In this document: piece by piece, positions 50,951 to 59,435 of the stretch
Layout: every line of letters begins with the position of its first letter
Numbering within the stretch: position 1 is the first letter of the stretch
From: Polyangia bacterium
GTDB taxonomy: Bacteria; Myxococcota_A; Polyangia; Polyangiales; JAUICN01
Length of the DNA: 64,000 bases
Reading direction: 5' to 3'
NCBI GenBank assembly: GCA_030427835.1
Contig: JAUICN010000008.1
Span: 114,022-178,021 of the forward strand
The notes under the pieces: generated by a model
Told to the model about the DNA's origin: nothing
The model's database searches: none
What the model saw: only the letters and a program-made list of their open reading frames with translations
Translations under genes and position numbers: made by a program

Positions 50951-51591
50951 GAGAGCCCACAAAGAAGCCCTCCCACTCGGTAATCCAGCCGGAAATCGCA
51001 GTATTCGGCGGCACATTTGACCCTCCCCACACCGGTCACGTCATGGCCCTAAGCTATGTCGCCGCAACGGAGAACCCGGCACGCATCCTGATGATCCCCA
51101 CCTGGAAACACCCCCTGGGCAAGGAACCGCTCGCCCCCTTCGAACACCGAAAGGCCATGTGCGAACGGGCCACCCAGCACCTCTCCCAGGTGGAAGTCTC
51201 CGACCTGGAAGCACGCCTCGGGGGCACCAGTCACACCCTTCGCACCCTAGAAGCCCTTTCCAAGAACTTTCCCAACCACTCGCTACGCTGGGTCATGGGG
51301 TCCGACATTCTCGGGCAAACCGCGCAGTGGAAAGACTTCGACAAAATCGAAAAGCTCGCGCCCCCCATCCTGCTACCCCGGGGTGGGCATCACAGGGAGC
51401 ACCAAGGTAAAAACACACGGGGGATCGCGGACACCTTTCCCTGGTCCCTTCCGGAAATCAGCTCGGCGACGATTCGGCAACATCTCCACCTTGGAGAGAA
51501 CACCGGCACCCTAGTTCCAAAATCTGTCCTACACTACATCCAACAACATCGACTGTACGGCGCGGCTGGCGCCCAAGACCCGAACCCGTGA
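50947..51591 (+). CDS. nadD: Nicotinate-nucleotide adenylyltransferase NadD
   Basis: NadD adenylates nicotinate mononucleotide in NAD synthesis. The nucleotidyltransferase motif FGGTFDPPHTGHVMAL (about residues 20-35) with T/HxGH is clear. Later blocks are PTWKHPLGKEPLAPFEHRKAMCERA, the WVMGSDIL strand and the C-terminal PEISSATIRQHL (ISSTxIR motif, about 177-188). The 214-residue size is normal, with a short N-terminal extension of about 16 residues. Its ATG overlaps the stop of the giant TPR gene, and its stop overlaps the GTG of the following acyltransferase. No rsfS or obg gene is nearby, which is unusual for nadD. Confidence 0.93.
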   Translation: MREPTKKPSHSVIQPEIAVFGGTFDPPHTGHVMALSYVAATENPARILMIPTWKHPLGKEPLAPFEHRKAMCERATQHLSQVEVSDLEARLGGTSHTLRTLEALSKNFPNHSLRWVMGSDILGQTAQWKDFDKIEKLAPPILLPRGGHHREHQGKNTRGIADTFPWSLPEISSATIRQHLHLGENTGTLVPKSVLHYIQQHRLYGAAGAQDPNP

Positions 51592-52439
51592 AAGAATCCC
51601 CCCCCACAGAAAGCACCCTCGACGATCTCACCGCAGACGTGGATGAACGCCTATCCCGGCTGGAAATCCCGTTTGGGCCAGACGGTGTGGATCCCTTTGG
51701 GATCTCCACCCGCTACCTCCGTTGGAACTTCCGGGTGTTTGGTTGGATGTACCGCCACTACTTTCGAACCGAAGTCACCGGCGCCCACAACATCCCCTCC
51801 CAGGGCAGAGCCATGCTGGTGGGAAACCACTCCGGCGGTGTGGCCCTGGATGCGGGCATGGTCACCACGGCCTGTTTCTTTGATATGGACCCACCGCGAC
51901 TTGCCCAGGGCATGGCCGAGCGGTTCGTCAACCGGGTCCCCTTTGCATCCCTGTGGAGCAGCCGCTCCGGCCACTTTCCGGGCACTCCCGAATACGCCGA
52001 ACGGCTTCTGAACAGTGACCGCCTATTGCTGGTATTCCCAGAAGGAGCTCGCGGAACCGCCAAGCTCTTTCCCCAACGCAACTCCCTATTGAAATTTGGG
52101 CAAGGGTTCATGCGCCAAGCGCTGCAAACCCAAACACCCATCATTCCCTTCTCTTTTCTTGGCGCAGGAGAAGCCATCCCCACGGTACGCAACCTGTACA
52201 AACTAGGTCGACTGCTCGGCACACCCTACGTGCCCATCACCCCCTACCTGCTGCCCATCCCACTACCCGTGCCACTCCACATTCGATTCGGTGCCCCCAT
52301 GACCTTTGAGGGCGACCCCCACAGCGACGACCAGTCCATCGACGAAAAGGTCAACCAGGTACGAACCGCCATCCAAGGCCTCATGGACGCAGGTCAACCC
52401 CACTACAAAGAATCCCTCCCCCCCAAGCCCTCGGCCTAG
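51588..52439 (+). CDS. 1-Acyl-glycerol-3-phosphate acyltransferase-type (PlsC-like) protein
   Basis: A membrane-associated acyltransferase, 283 residues. The catalytic motif is VGNHSGGVALDAGM (His, then Asp seven residues on), a variant spacing of the canonical NHxxxxD found in a distinct group of lysophospholipid-type acyltransferases. The second block LVFPEGARGTAK (FPEG) is the substrate phosphate site. No strong membrane helix is visible apart from a weakly hydrophobic region near residue 60. The start is a GTG at 51588 overlapping the nadD stop. A 17-bp imperfect repeat (52426-52476) covers its last codons and the space to menD. Acyl substrate is not determined. Confidence 0.82.
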   Translation: MKESPPTESTLDDLTADVDERLSRLEIPFGPDGVDPFGISTRYLRWNFRVFGWMYRHYFRTEVTGAHNIPSQGRAMLVGNHSGGVALDAGMVTTACFFDMDPPRLAQGMAERFVNRVPFASLWSSRSGHFPGTPEYAERLLNSDRLLLVFPEGARGTAKLFPQRNSLLKFGQGFMRQALQTQTPIIPFSFLGAGEAIPTVRNLYKLGRLLGTPYVPITPYLLPIPLPVPLHIRFGAPMTFEGDPHSDDQSIDEKVNQVRTAIQGLMDAGQPHYKESLPPKPSA

Positions 52440-52476
52440 CCAAACACTCGGCCCAGCCAAGCCCTCGGCCCAGCCA
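52426..52476 (+). repeat. 17-bp tandem repeat across the acyltransferase stop codon
   Basis: Three imperfect 17-bp units (AGCCCTCGGCCTAGCCA and variants) span the last codons and the TAG of the acyltransferase. In the later copies the TAG is CAG, so the repeat carries the stop only in the first unit. Confidence 0.85.
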
Positions 52477-52486
52477 AACGCTCAAC

Positions 52487-54190
52487 CTAGGTAGTCGGAG
52501 GGACACGAACGTGCACCAACGTACACCCGGGAACACCATGGGCACCGTGCACCGCATCGGATACGGATTCGCCAGACTCCACCTGGCGGTACCGTACCCC
52601 CAACCCTTCCACCACCCGGCGCCAATCCATGGGCACCGGAGTGCGCCAAAGGTCCCAGTGGGGTGCCAGTGCGGGGGATTTTCCTGCGGGGAGCTTCGCA
52701 AAAATCTGCCCCCCACCGTTGTCCACCACCACGATCACCAACGTTTTTTGCGCCCGGGCCGCCAACCCAAGAGAGGCCACGTCGTGAAACAGGCTCACGT
52801 CCCCCAAAAGCAAGGTCACCGGATCCTCCACCGACTCGCCCAGGCCCACTGCACCCGCCACGAGACCATCGATCCCCGCAGCCCCCCGTTGATCCCGAAC
52901 CTGCAACCGGCGGGAGGAACCCGGGCAATACCCATCCAAATCCCGCACCACCAAACTGTTCCCCACCCCAAGCCAACTTCCCTCGGGCAGGGCAGACACC
53001 ACCTCCTGCACCACGTGGGCACCCACAGATTTCCAGTGGAGTGATTCCGCCCTAGAAAGCGCGGCCTTCATCGGAGAGTCCACCCGTGGGGAAAACGAAA
53101 CATGGGCGTCCAACAGGGCCATCCCCGTACCCGTCGAAGCGTTCACCCGCAGGCGCGCACTGCGGTGGGGATCCATCCTGCGCCGCCCCACCACAACGCG
53201 GGGAACCTCTGCATGGGCCCGTACCCAACGATCCCAGCTGGATGAAACCGGCGTACGCCCCAACTGAATCACAAGATCCGGATCGGGCACATCGCCGCCC
53301 AACGGAAAGCCATCACAGCAGAGGATCCCGTTGCGACCCTCACCGAGAAACCGCAGCCCACTGGTGCACTCCGCCATCAACACGGCCCCCCAACGGGTGC
53401 ATGCCTGGAGCACCCCTTGAACTTCCTCAGCCCCACGAACCGCGCCGGGCCCAGCCACCACCCAAACATCCCCCACGGGGCCAAGTTCCCGACCCAACTG
53501 GACGAGCAACTCCGGATGATTCGCATCCGCCACCTTTTCCGAACGCCCCAAGCCGGATGTCCCCCCCCCAAGGGAAACACCATCGGTCGTGCCCTCTGGC
53601 TCCAGGGGTTTGTCGAAGGGAACGTTCAAGTGAACAGGGCCAACCGGGCTAATAGGGCCACCCGATGGGGTGAGCTGGCCTGGAGTGAAATGGCCTAGAG
53701 TGAACTGGTCTAGCAACCCATTCACCCGCTGCACCATGGCAGCCATCCGATCCGCATGGGGATCCCCAAGGTCAACCGCCCCGCGCACAAACCCGCCAAA
53801 CATCCCCGGTTGCCGCACCGTTTGGGGTGCTCCCACGCCCTGCAGCCGGGTGGGCCTGTCCGCGGTAATGGCCAACAACGGTGCACCCCACTCGAACGCT
53901 TCCACAAGAGCCGGATAGTAGTGGGCGCCCGCACTCCCTGAAGTACAACAGGCGGCAGCCCACTGCAGATCCCCAGGAACTTGGCTGCGCGCCTTGGCCC
54001 AACCCAGCGCCATGAACGCCGCGGCCCGTTCATCCACCACGGAATGAACCTCCACCCCAGGGTGTTCCGCCAGGGCCCATATCAACGGAGTATTGCGTGA
54101 ACCCGGGCTCACCGCAGCGAACCGTAACCCCTGGGCCACCAGAGCCTCCACAAGGGCACGCGCCCACGTCCCAGAAAGCCCCAACCCCAA
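52487..54190 (-). CDS. menD: 2-Succinyl-5-enolpyruvyl-6-hydroxy-3-cyclohexene-1-carboxylate synthase MenD
   Basis: MenD is a thiamine-diphosphate enzyme that joins isochorismate with 2-oxoglutarate in menaquinone synthesis. The N-terminus ARALVEALVAQGLRFAAVSPGSRNTPL (residues about 10-36) contains the SPGSRNTPL substrate motif. VVDERAAAFMALGWAK holds the catalytic Glu typical of ThDP enzymes (Glu54 here). The ThDP Mg2+ motif is LLLGDVSLFHDVASL with VIVVVDNGGGQIF further on (GD...N). The 567-residue length is normal. The start appears to be a TTG 2 bp beyond the menF stop, since an in-frame TGA lies immediately upstream. It is the last gene of the hepT-menG-menF-menD unit. Confidence 0.94.
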   Translation of the reverse strand: MGLGLSGTWARALVEALVAQGLRFAAVSPGSRNTPLIWALAEHPGVEVHSVVDERAAAFMALGWAKARSQVPGDLQWAAACCTSGSAGAHYYPALVEAFEWGAPLLAITADRPTRLQGVGAPQTVRQPGMFGGFVRGAVDLGDPHADRMAAMVQRVNGLLDQFTLGHFTPGQLTPSGGPISPVGPVHLNVPFDKPLEPEGTTDGVSLGGGTSGLGRSEKVADANHPELLVQLGRELGPVGDVWVVAGPGAVRGAEEVQGVLQACTRWGAVLMAECTSGLRFLGEGRNGILCCDGFPLGGDVPDPDLVIQLGRTPVSSSWDRWVRAHAEVPRVVVGRRRMDPHRSARLRVNASTGTGMALLDAHVSFSPRVDSPMKAALSRAESLHWKSVGAHVVQEVVSALPEGSWLGVGNSLVVRDLDGYCPGSSRRLQVRDQRGAAGIDGLVAGAVGLGESVEDPVTLLLGDVSLFHDVASLGLAARAQKTLVIVVVDNGGGQIFAKLPAGKSPALAPHWDLWRTPVPMDWRRVVEGLGVRYRQVESGESVSDAVHGAHGVPGCTLVHVRVPPTT

Positions 54191-54192
54191 CG

Positions 54193-55857
54193 CTATTCAC
54201 CCATGGCAACCGAACGTTGTGCACCCTGCACGGAACGAATGACATCCAACATGGTCTGCATCTTCACTTCGGTTTCCCGGTACTCCGAGTTCGCTTCCGA
54301 GCCATCCACGATCCCAGCGCCAGCGCAAAGCAAGGCACCTTGATTGGAAACCCACCCCGATCGCAACGCCACCACGAAATGGGATTCGCCACCCGCGTCG
54401 AGCCAGCCCACCGGTGCACTGAACCAACCGCGAGAATGGGGTTCCTCTTCCCGAATCCACTGGATGGCAGCCCCCACGGGGTAACCAGCCACGGCAGGCG
54501 TAGGATGCAACCGATCCAGCACGTCCACCGCGTCCTTGCCCGCCAGCAGTTCCGATTCAAACGGCGTTCGCAGGTGAAGCAAATGGGGCAACTCCCGTAC
54601 CGAGCGGTCACCCCGTTGCACGCGACTGCACAGACCACCAAGCACACGGGCCATCTCAGTCGCCACAAACTCGTGCTCCCGAAGGTTCTTGTCACTTGAG
54701 ATCAACCGTTCACGGGCAGCGTGCACGTCCCCGCCATCGTCCAGGGAAACGGAACCCGCCACGGCCTCCGCCGTCACTCGAATTCCGCGGCGGCCGACAG
54801 GGTCGGCAGAGCCACAGGAAGTGGTCCGAAAAAGAGTCTCCGGCGTAGTTCCCGCAAACACATCACCCGATGCACCCTGAAACACAAAACTCGTACAGGA
54901 CGGCGACCCGGCCCTTAGGGCACGGAATAGGGCATCCCCAAGGGCGTCCGGTGCGTACGGTAGATCCAACGGGTGATACACCTGACGCACCGGAACCACT
55001 TTTTGAAGTCGCCCCTGGCCAATGCCCGTCAACGCCTTGGACACCAGGTGGTTCCAGGCACCGCGCCCCCCATCCTGATCTGCCTTGTCCTGCAGCGCCG
55101 TACGTTCAGTCAATGGGGCCACCGGCCGCCGATCAAAACCCTGTGCGTGCGATGCATCTGGCACGACCGCCGAGCCAGTAAGGCCCTGCACCACGTCACG
55201 AAACGCACGGCTCCATTTTTCCAGCCGAAGGACTTCTTCCCGGCCAAGAACCAAACACACACGCCCCGCACCGGTGCCCCCGCGTTCGCCCCCCCGGGAT
55301 CGCTCATAGAACCACCGCGGGATCCAAAAACGCCCATGGGAACCAAAATCCTTGCCCCCAAAATCGCCCGGGCGACCTGTCTCCACAGTATTTTGCCTAT
55401 CGAAGGGCAGCCCACCCACCATCCACGGAGCATGATGCCGGCTGAACGCCTCCGTCTGATCCGTACCGGCACCACCAGCCGACCCATCCAAGGGATCAAG
55501 CAAACCCAAACCAGACGTGGGCACATCCACCTGTTCGAGTTGGGCGTGAAACGAACGCAGGGCATGGCGCACCATGGACAGATCATCCTGGGCACCCACC
55601 TCGAGCAACTGCACCGCACCAACAGTCGAAAACTGACGACCGTCCGTACCATCGGACCACAACATCGATCGATCTGGCACCCCGTCAGCAAACAATTTTT
55701 CCCGGTGGTACGCCGCCTTCACAAGGCCCGCAAGGGGTTCCGGATCAACCCACGGCATGGGCAATCGAAAACAACACCAATGGGCGCGCCCCTGGGCAAA
55801 TGCAGAAGACTGAAACGCTGCAGTCATCCACTGCAACACACGATCCCCTGCGCCCAT
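54193..55857 (-). CDS. menF: Isochorismate synthase MenF
   Basis: A chorismate-using enzyme of the anthranilate/isochorismate synthase family, converting chorismate to isochorismate for menaquinone. The ATG at 55857 is 1 bp from the menG stop; the longer open frame upstream only reads the 15-bp minisatellite in another phase and is rejected. The 554-residue protein has a divergent N-terminal half (VDPEPLAGLVKAAYHREKLF) and the chorismate-binding C-terminal half: LTGIGQGRLQKVVPVRQ, FVFQGASGDVFAGTTPETLF, AVAGSV, SDKNLREHEFVATEMARVL and the closing HPTPAVAGYPVGAAIQWI with GAGIVDGSEANSEY. The Mg2+-binding Glu residues fall in those final blocks. It ends 2 bp before menD. Confidence 0.93.
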   Translation of the reverse strand: MGAGDRVLQWMTAAFQSSAFAQGRAHWCCFRLPMPWVDPEPLAGLVKAAYHREKLFADGVPDRSMLWSDGTDGRQFSTVGAVQLLEVGAQDDLSMVRHALRSFHAQLEQVDVPTSGLGLLDPLDGSAGGAGTDQTEAFSRHHAPWMVGGLPFDRQNTVETGRPGDFGGKDFGSHGRFWIPRWFYERSRGGERGGTGAGRVCLVLGREEVLRLEKWSRAFRDVVQGLTGSAVVPDASHAQGFDRRPVAPLTERTALQDKADQDGGRGAWNHLVSKALTGIGQGRLQKVVPVRQVYHPLDLPYAPDALGDALFRALRAGSPSCTSFVFQGASGDVFAGTTPETLFRTTSCGSADPVGRRGIRVTAEAVAGSVSLDDGGDVHAARERLISSDKNLREHEFVATEMARVLGGLCSRVQRGDRSVRELPHLLHLRTPFESELLAGKDAVDVLDRLHPTPAVAGYPVGAAIQWIREEEPHSRGWFSAPVGWLDAGGESHFVVALRSGWVSNQGALLCAGAGIVDGSEANSEYRETEVKMQTMLDVIRSVQGAQRSVAMGE

Positions 55858-55858
55858 C

Positions 55859-56953
55859 CTAAAGTACACCCGGCGACCCATGAACGGGCGACTCCTGAGC
55901 CGGTGACTCGTGAGCCAGTGACTCGTGAGCCAGTGACTCGTGAGCCAGTGACTCGTGAGCCAGTGACTCGTGAGCCAGTGACTCGTGAGCCGGTGACTCC
56001 GCAACCGGCGTATCACTGGCATCCGGACGACGCGTGGCCGACGGGGACGGCCGCCCCACAAAAAGCGTACAGGATCCAAACCAGAGCGGATGGCACGCCA
56101 CCACTTCCAGGCCAGAAGACTCCATCAGGGAAGCGAACGCATCCACCGGAGGAAAGGCCGCAATGGATCGTTCCAGGTAACGGTACTCCGCCGCACCAGA
56201 AATCAGCGCGCCCAACCGGGGCACCACATGGTGAATGTAACCGCGCGCCACCCCAGATACCCAACCCAACCGGGGCTCCGAAAGCTCCAGAATCACCACG
56301 CGCCCCCCCGGGCGCGTCACCCGGGCCATTTCCCCCAGCGCAAGGGACCGATCCGGAACGTTGCGAATACCAAAAGCAATCCCCACGCCGTCAAAACTGT
56401 CGTCCCGGAAGGGCAGCGCCTGGGCATCCCCCTGCCGCAGCTCCACCCGTTCGGTAAGGTCGAGCTGACGCAGCTTTTGGTACCCCACCCGAAGCATCTC
56501 CACCGAGGGATCGACACCCACCACCGTTCCCTCAGGAAACTGCCGCGTCATCTCCAAAGCCAAGTCCCCAGTGCCGGTGGCCAGGTCCAACATGTCCACG
56601 GGGTCTTCTCCACGGTCACCCACCATGGAACGGACCGCCCGGCGCCTCCAGGATCGATCCGCCCCAAAGGAAAGCACCCGATTCAACATGTCGTAGCGGG
56701 GAGCAATCCGGTCAAACATCAACCCAGAGCCACCACGCATCTCCTGGCCACCGTCCACCACAATGGACTCAATGACACCCTGGGGCGCCGCAGGATTCAC
56801 TCCAGCGGAATCAGAGCCGGAAGAATCGGACACAACAGAATCAGACACAACAGAACTGGACCCCGCGGATTCTGCGACCGTAGATTCTGCGACCGTAGAT
56901 TCTGGGCCGCGTCCCGGGCCGGTTTCGACCTGCACATGTTCGTTGAACGTCAT
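55859..56953 (-). CDS. menG: Demethylmenaquinone methyltransferase MenG/UbiE with low-complexity ends
   Basis: The core (about residues 85-300) is a UbiE/MenG SAM-dependent methyltransferase: MFDRIAPRYDMLNRVLSFGADRSWRR, VDMLDLATGTGDLALEM (SAM loop), VVGVDPSVEMLRVG, ELRQGDAQALPFRDDSFDGVGIAFGIRNV and PGGRVVILELSEP. MenG converts demethylmenaquinone to menaquinone. The 364-residue protein is about 130 residues longer than usual, because it has a Ser/Asp/Val-rich N-terminal extension (about 15-65) and a C-terminal tail of repeated AHESL units coded by a 15-bp minisatellite (55901-55995). The ATG at 56953 overlaps the polyprenyl synthase stop (TGATG). Confidence 0.92.
   Translation of the reverse strand: MTFNEHVQVETGPGRGPESTVAESTVAESAGSSSVVSDSVVSDSSGSDSAGVNPAAPQGVIESIVVDGGQEMRGGSGLMFDRIAPRYDMLNRVLSFGADRSWRRRAVRSMVGDRGEDPVDMLDLATGTGDLALEMTRQFPEGTVVGVDPSVEMLRVGYQKLRQLDLTERVELRQGDAQALPFRDDSFDGVGIAFGIRNVPDRSLALGEMARVTRPGGRVVILELSEPRLGWVSGVARGYIHHVVPRLGALISGAAEYRYLERSIAAFPPVDAFASLMESSGLEVVACHPLWFGSCTLFVGRPSPSATRRPDASDTPVAESPAHESLAHESLAHESLAHESLAHESLAHESPAQESPVHGSPGVL
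55901..55995 (-). repeat. 15-bp minisatellite (about 6-7 copies) at the 3' end of menG
   Basis: Five perfect 15-bp units and two degenerate flanking ones (GAGTCACTGGCTCAC on the coding strand) encode Leu-Ala-His-Glu-Ser repeats in MenG. In the menF phase they would encode LTSHW repeats, but menF starts downstream of them. Confidence 0.97.
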
Positions 56954-58293
56954 CACAACTCCCGTTCCACTGCGGCTTCGGCCACGGTCGCCAATGCTTC
57001 TGTCGCTTCCGTGACAGGCACGGCCTGAAGAGCGCGCTTCGCCTCCAGGGCCCGGCCCCGGGCCAAATCCATACACCCCTGCAGCGCGCCCGATTCGTGA
57101 AGGGCAGACATGACCCTGGCACGCACCTCGGGATCCACCTCAGGCACGGGGCCCTCCAGCACCACGCCACCATGAACCAACGGCCGCAACACTTCCTTGA
57201 GGCCCGGGTCGTGGGCCATGGCCGCAATCAGGGGCCAGGTCATCTTGCCCTCACGCAAATCCCCAAACATGGCCTTGCCGGTTTGGGCCGGGTCCCCCGC
57301 CAAATCCAACACGTCATCCACCGCCTGGAACGCCACGCCCAAATGTTGGCCATAGGCCTCAAGCGCACCACAGGCCCTGGCATCCAACCCGCCCGCCGTT
57401 CCACCCGCAAACATGGCCCAGCGGAAAAGGGATGCGGTCTTGCCCTCCACCACCTGCAACCACACCCGGTGGTCCGTCTCCAGGCAGCCCCGTGCATCCA
57501 GCTGCAGGGATTCGGCCACAATCATTTCCTCAATGGTAGAAAACAAAGCCTGCAACACTCCACCACTGGTGGCGAGCGCACCCGGCGAAGTTCCCGTAAC
57601 CAACCGCAGGGCCTCGATCAAAAGCCAATCGCCCGCAAAAATACTCGCCGCGTTGCCGTACACCGCCCGGGCCGAAGGCTCCCCACGGCGGAGATCCCCC
57701 AAATCCACCACATCGTCGTGCAGCAGTGTCGCGCCGTGCACCAACTCCACCGCCACTGCCAGATCACGAACCCAGGGCGAATACCCCGTACCCACGCGCG
57801 ATGCCAACAGCACACACATGGGCCGCAACCGTTTCCCGGAAAGCGCCAGTAGATGGGTGGCCGCACCCTGTACTCGTGAATGACCCACCACGACGGAAGA
57901 TTCAACGGCGGCGGACCCTACACCCTGAAGGTCCTTCGACTTCACCTGTTCTGAAAAGCGATCCAGCACGTGAACCACCTGGTCCATGTCCTCGTGCACC
58001 AGGGTGTTCAACGTTCCCAAACGTTGGGCCAGGCCCGAAAGGCCCTGATCCACACAGACCTCCGCCAAACGACCCAATGCCGAGGAGTCCTCGCCAGATG
58101 AATCCAGCCCTGCCGAATCCGACCCAGATGAATCCGACCCAGATGAATCCGACCCTGCTGAATCCAACCCTGCCGAACCACCCATCGGGGCGTTTTCTGG
58201 CCTCAAATCACCCCGGTCATCCCTGGTGGGAGACCCCTTAGGGGAACCCGCAGGGGAGTCGGAGAGGATTGGAGCGGCAGCACCCGAGGGCAT
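56953..58293 (-). CDS. Long-chain polyprenyl diphosphate synthase (menaquinone side chain)
   Basis: A trans-isoprenyl diphosphate synthase of the HepT/IspB type that probably makes the menaquinone side chain. First aspartate-rich motif: LLHDDVVDLGDLRRGEPSA (DDxxD, about residues 200-205). Second: AVDDVLDLAGDPAQTGK (DDxxD, about 329-334). GKRLRPMCVLLA matches the substrate KxxR motif. The first about 60 residues are a Ser/Asp-rich low-complexity head coded by a 15-bp minisatellite (58094-58180). The ATG at 58293 is chosen over the longer frame because the latter only adds a low-complexity stretch. Chain length cannot be read off. It is first of the hepT-menG-menF-menD operon. Confidence 0.9.
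   Translation of the reverse strand: MPSGAAAPILSDSPAGSPKGSPTRDDRGDLRPENAPMGGSAGLDSAGSDSSGSDSSGSDSAGLDSSGEDSSALGRLAEVCVDQGLSGLAQRLGTLNTLVHEDMDQVVHVLDRFSEQVKSKDLQGVGSAAVESSVVVGHSRVQGAATHLLALSGKRLRPMCVLLASRVGTGYSPWVRDLAVAVELVHGATLLHDDVVDLGDLRRGEPSARAVYGNAASIFAGDWLLIEALRLVTGTSPGALATSGGVLQALFSTIEEMIVAESLQLDARGCLETDHRVWLQVVEGKTASLFRWAMFAGGTAGGLDARACGALEAYGQHLGVAFQAVDDVLDLAGDPAQTGKAMFGDLREGKMTWPLIAAMAHDPGLKEVLRPLVHGGVVLEGPVPEVDPEVRARVMSALHESGALQGCMDLARGRALEAKRALQAVPVTEATEALATVAEAAVEREL
58094..58180 (-). repeat. 15-bp minisatellite in the polyprenyl synthase gene
   Basis: About six 15-bp units related to GATGAATCCGACCCA (plus strand) encode repeats of Ser-Gly-Ser-Asp-Ser/Leu-Asp-Ser-Ala-Gly in the protein's disordered head. 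Units differ at single positions. Confidence 0.95.
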
Positions 58294-58497
58294 AACAACA
58301 GTGTAAACCTTCCTAGTTACCCCCAGAACACCCCACAAAGGCCCCAGCAAGGGCCCCTGCACGGTATTCGGCAGGCATACTCCCACGGGCAACCCGGGGG
58401 ACGAGCCATCTTTTGCCACAATCGGCGGTTCTTTCCAGTGAATATCTAGGAACCGAGTTCACGGGGTCAACCTCCCCATTCGTGCTATTTGCGGCCC

Positions 58498-59415
58498 GTG
58501 CAAAGGGTACTCATCGCCGGGTGCGGCTACGTGGGCCAGGCCCTGGCAAGCAGGCTGCAATCCAGCGCCATCGCCACCTATCGGCTCCGCAGAACACCCC
58601 CTCCCCATCCGCCCACCGAAACCTGGATTGCCGGCGACCTCACGGCGCTCACCCCCGAAGACCTTCCCCCAGGGATCGACACGTTGGTCTACCTCGCTTC
58701 CCCGGGGGCACGATCCGAAGAGGCCTACCGCCGCGTGTACGTGCAGGGGTTGCAACAAACCCTCCAAAGCCTTGCCAGCCGTTCCCCTAGCAGCCTCCGA
58801 CGGGCCATCCTCGTCACAAGCACCGCCGTCCACGGGCAACAGGAAGGGCAATGGGTCCATGAAACCACGCCCCCCTCACCACCGGACCCCTACGCCGAAC
58901 AACTGCTCCAGGGCGAACACCTTCTGCACAAACACCGCTCCATCATTCCAACCCTGGAACACACCACCGCCGTACGGTTTGGCGGCATCTACGGCCCCGG
59001 CCGAACCCGCCTGATTCGCCGCACTGCCGTCGAACACACTGCAGCCACCCCATGCCGATGGACCAACCGCATCCACCGCGACGATTGCGCCCGTGCCCTA
59101 CTTCACATCCTCCACCTGGAACAGCCCGCCGAAACCTACATCGGCGTGGACAGGGAGCCCGCCCCCCTGCACAAGGTGCAAACCTGGATCGCAAGCCAGC
59201 TCCCCCCAATGGAACACACGGCTGCTGTGAACACCGCACCCCAGCGGGGCCGCCGCACCCAGGGCACCCCACGAACCAACAAACGCTGCAGTAGCCAACG
59301 CCTGCAGGACACCGGATTTCAGTTCCAATACCCCACCTACCGGGAGGGCTACAAAGAACTCATTGCCCAACAATGGCCGCCAGGCGGCTCCCCGGCCAAA
59401 CCACACGAAAAATAA
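58498..59415 (+). CDS. NAD(P)-dependent epimerase/dehydratase family protein (extended SDR)
   Basis: A Rossmann-fold protein of 305 residues. The cofactor motif is VLIAGCGYVGQALASRL (GxGYVGxxLA, about residues 4-20), and the usual SDR continuation follows: IDTLVYLASPGA, ILVTSTAVHGQQ (Ser-Thr near the Tyr), SPPDPYAEQLLQGEHLLHKH (YxxxQ-type variant in place of YxxxK) and VRFGGIYGPGR. Members resemble YeeZ and are usually of unknown substrate. The GTG at 58498 is favoured; the frame opens at a TTG three codons earlier. It is divergent from the menaquinone operon across a 204-bp spacer, and 20 bp before an unknown protein on the same strand. Confidence 0.8.
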   Translation: MQRVLIAGCGYVGQALASRLQSSAIATYRLRRTPPPHPPTETWIAGDLTALTPEDLPPGIDTLVYLASPGARSEEAYRRVYVQGLQQTLQSLASRSPSSLRRAILVTSTAVHGQQEGQWVHETTPPSPPDPYAEQLLQGEHLLHKHRSIIPTLEHTTAVRFGGIYGPGRTRLIRRTAVEHTAATPCRWTNRIHRDDCARALLHILHLEQPAETYIGVDREPAPLHKVQTWIASQLPPMEHTAAVNTAPQRGRRTQGTPRTNKRCSSQRLQDTGFQFQYPTYREGYKELIAQQWPPGGSPAKPHEK

Positions 59416-59435
59416 ACCAAGCGAGAACAAACCCC

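Noticed and set aside
55858..56079. LTSHW-repeat N-terminus for menF
   Set aside because: This frame reads the menG minisatellite out of phase. The chorismate-enzyme homology begins only after the ATG at 55857, which is placed right behind the menG stop.
58294..58497. Bidirectional promoter between polyprenyl synthase and SDR genes
   Set aside because: No element pair with acceptable -35/-10 spacing was found on either strand. The spacer probably holds promoters, but I cannot place them.
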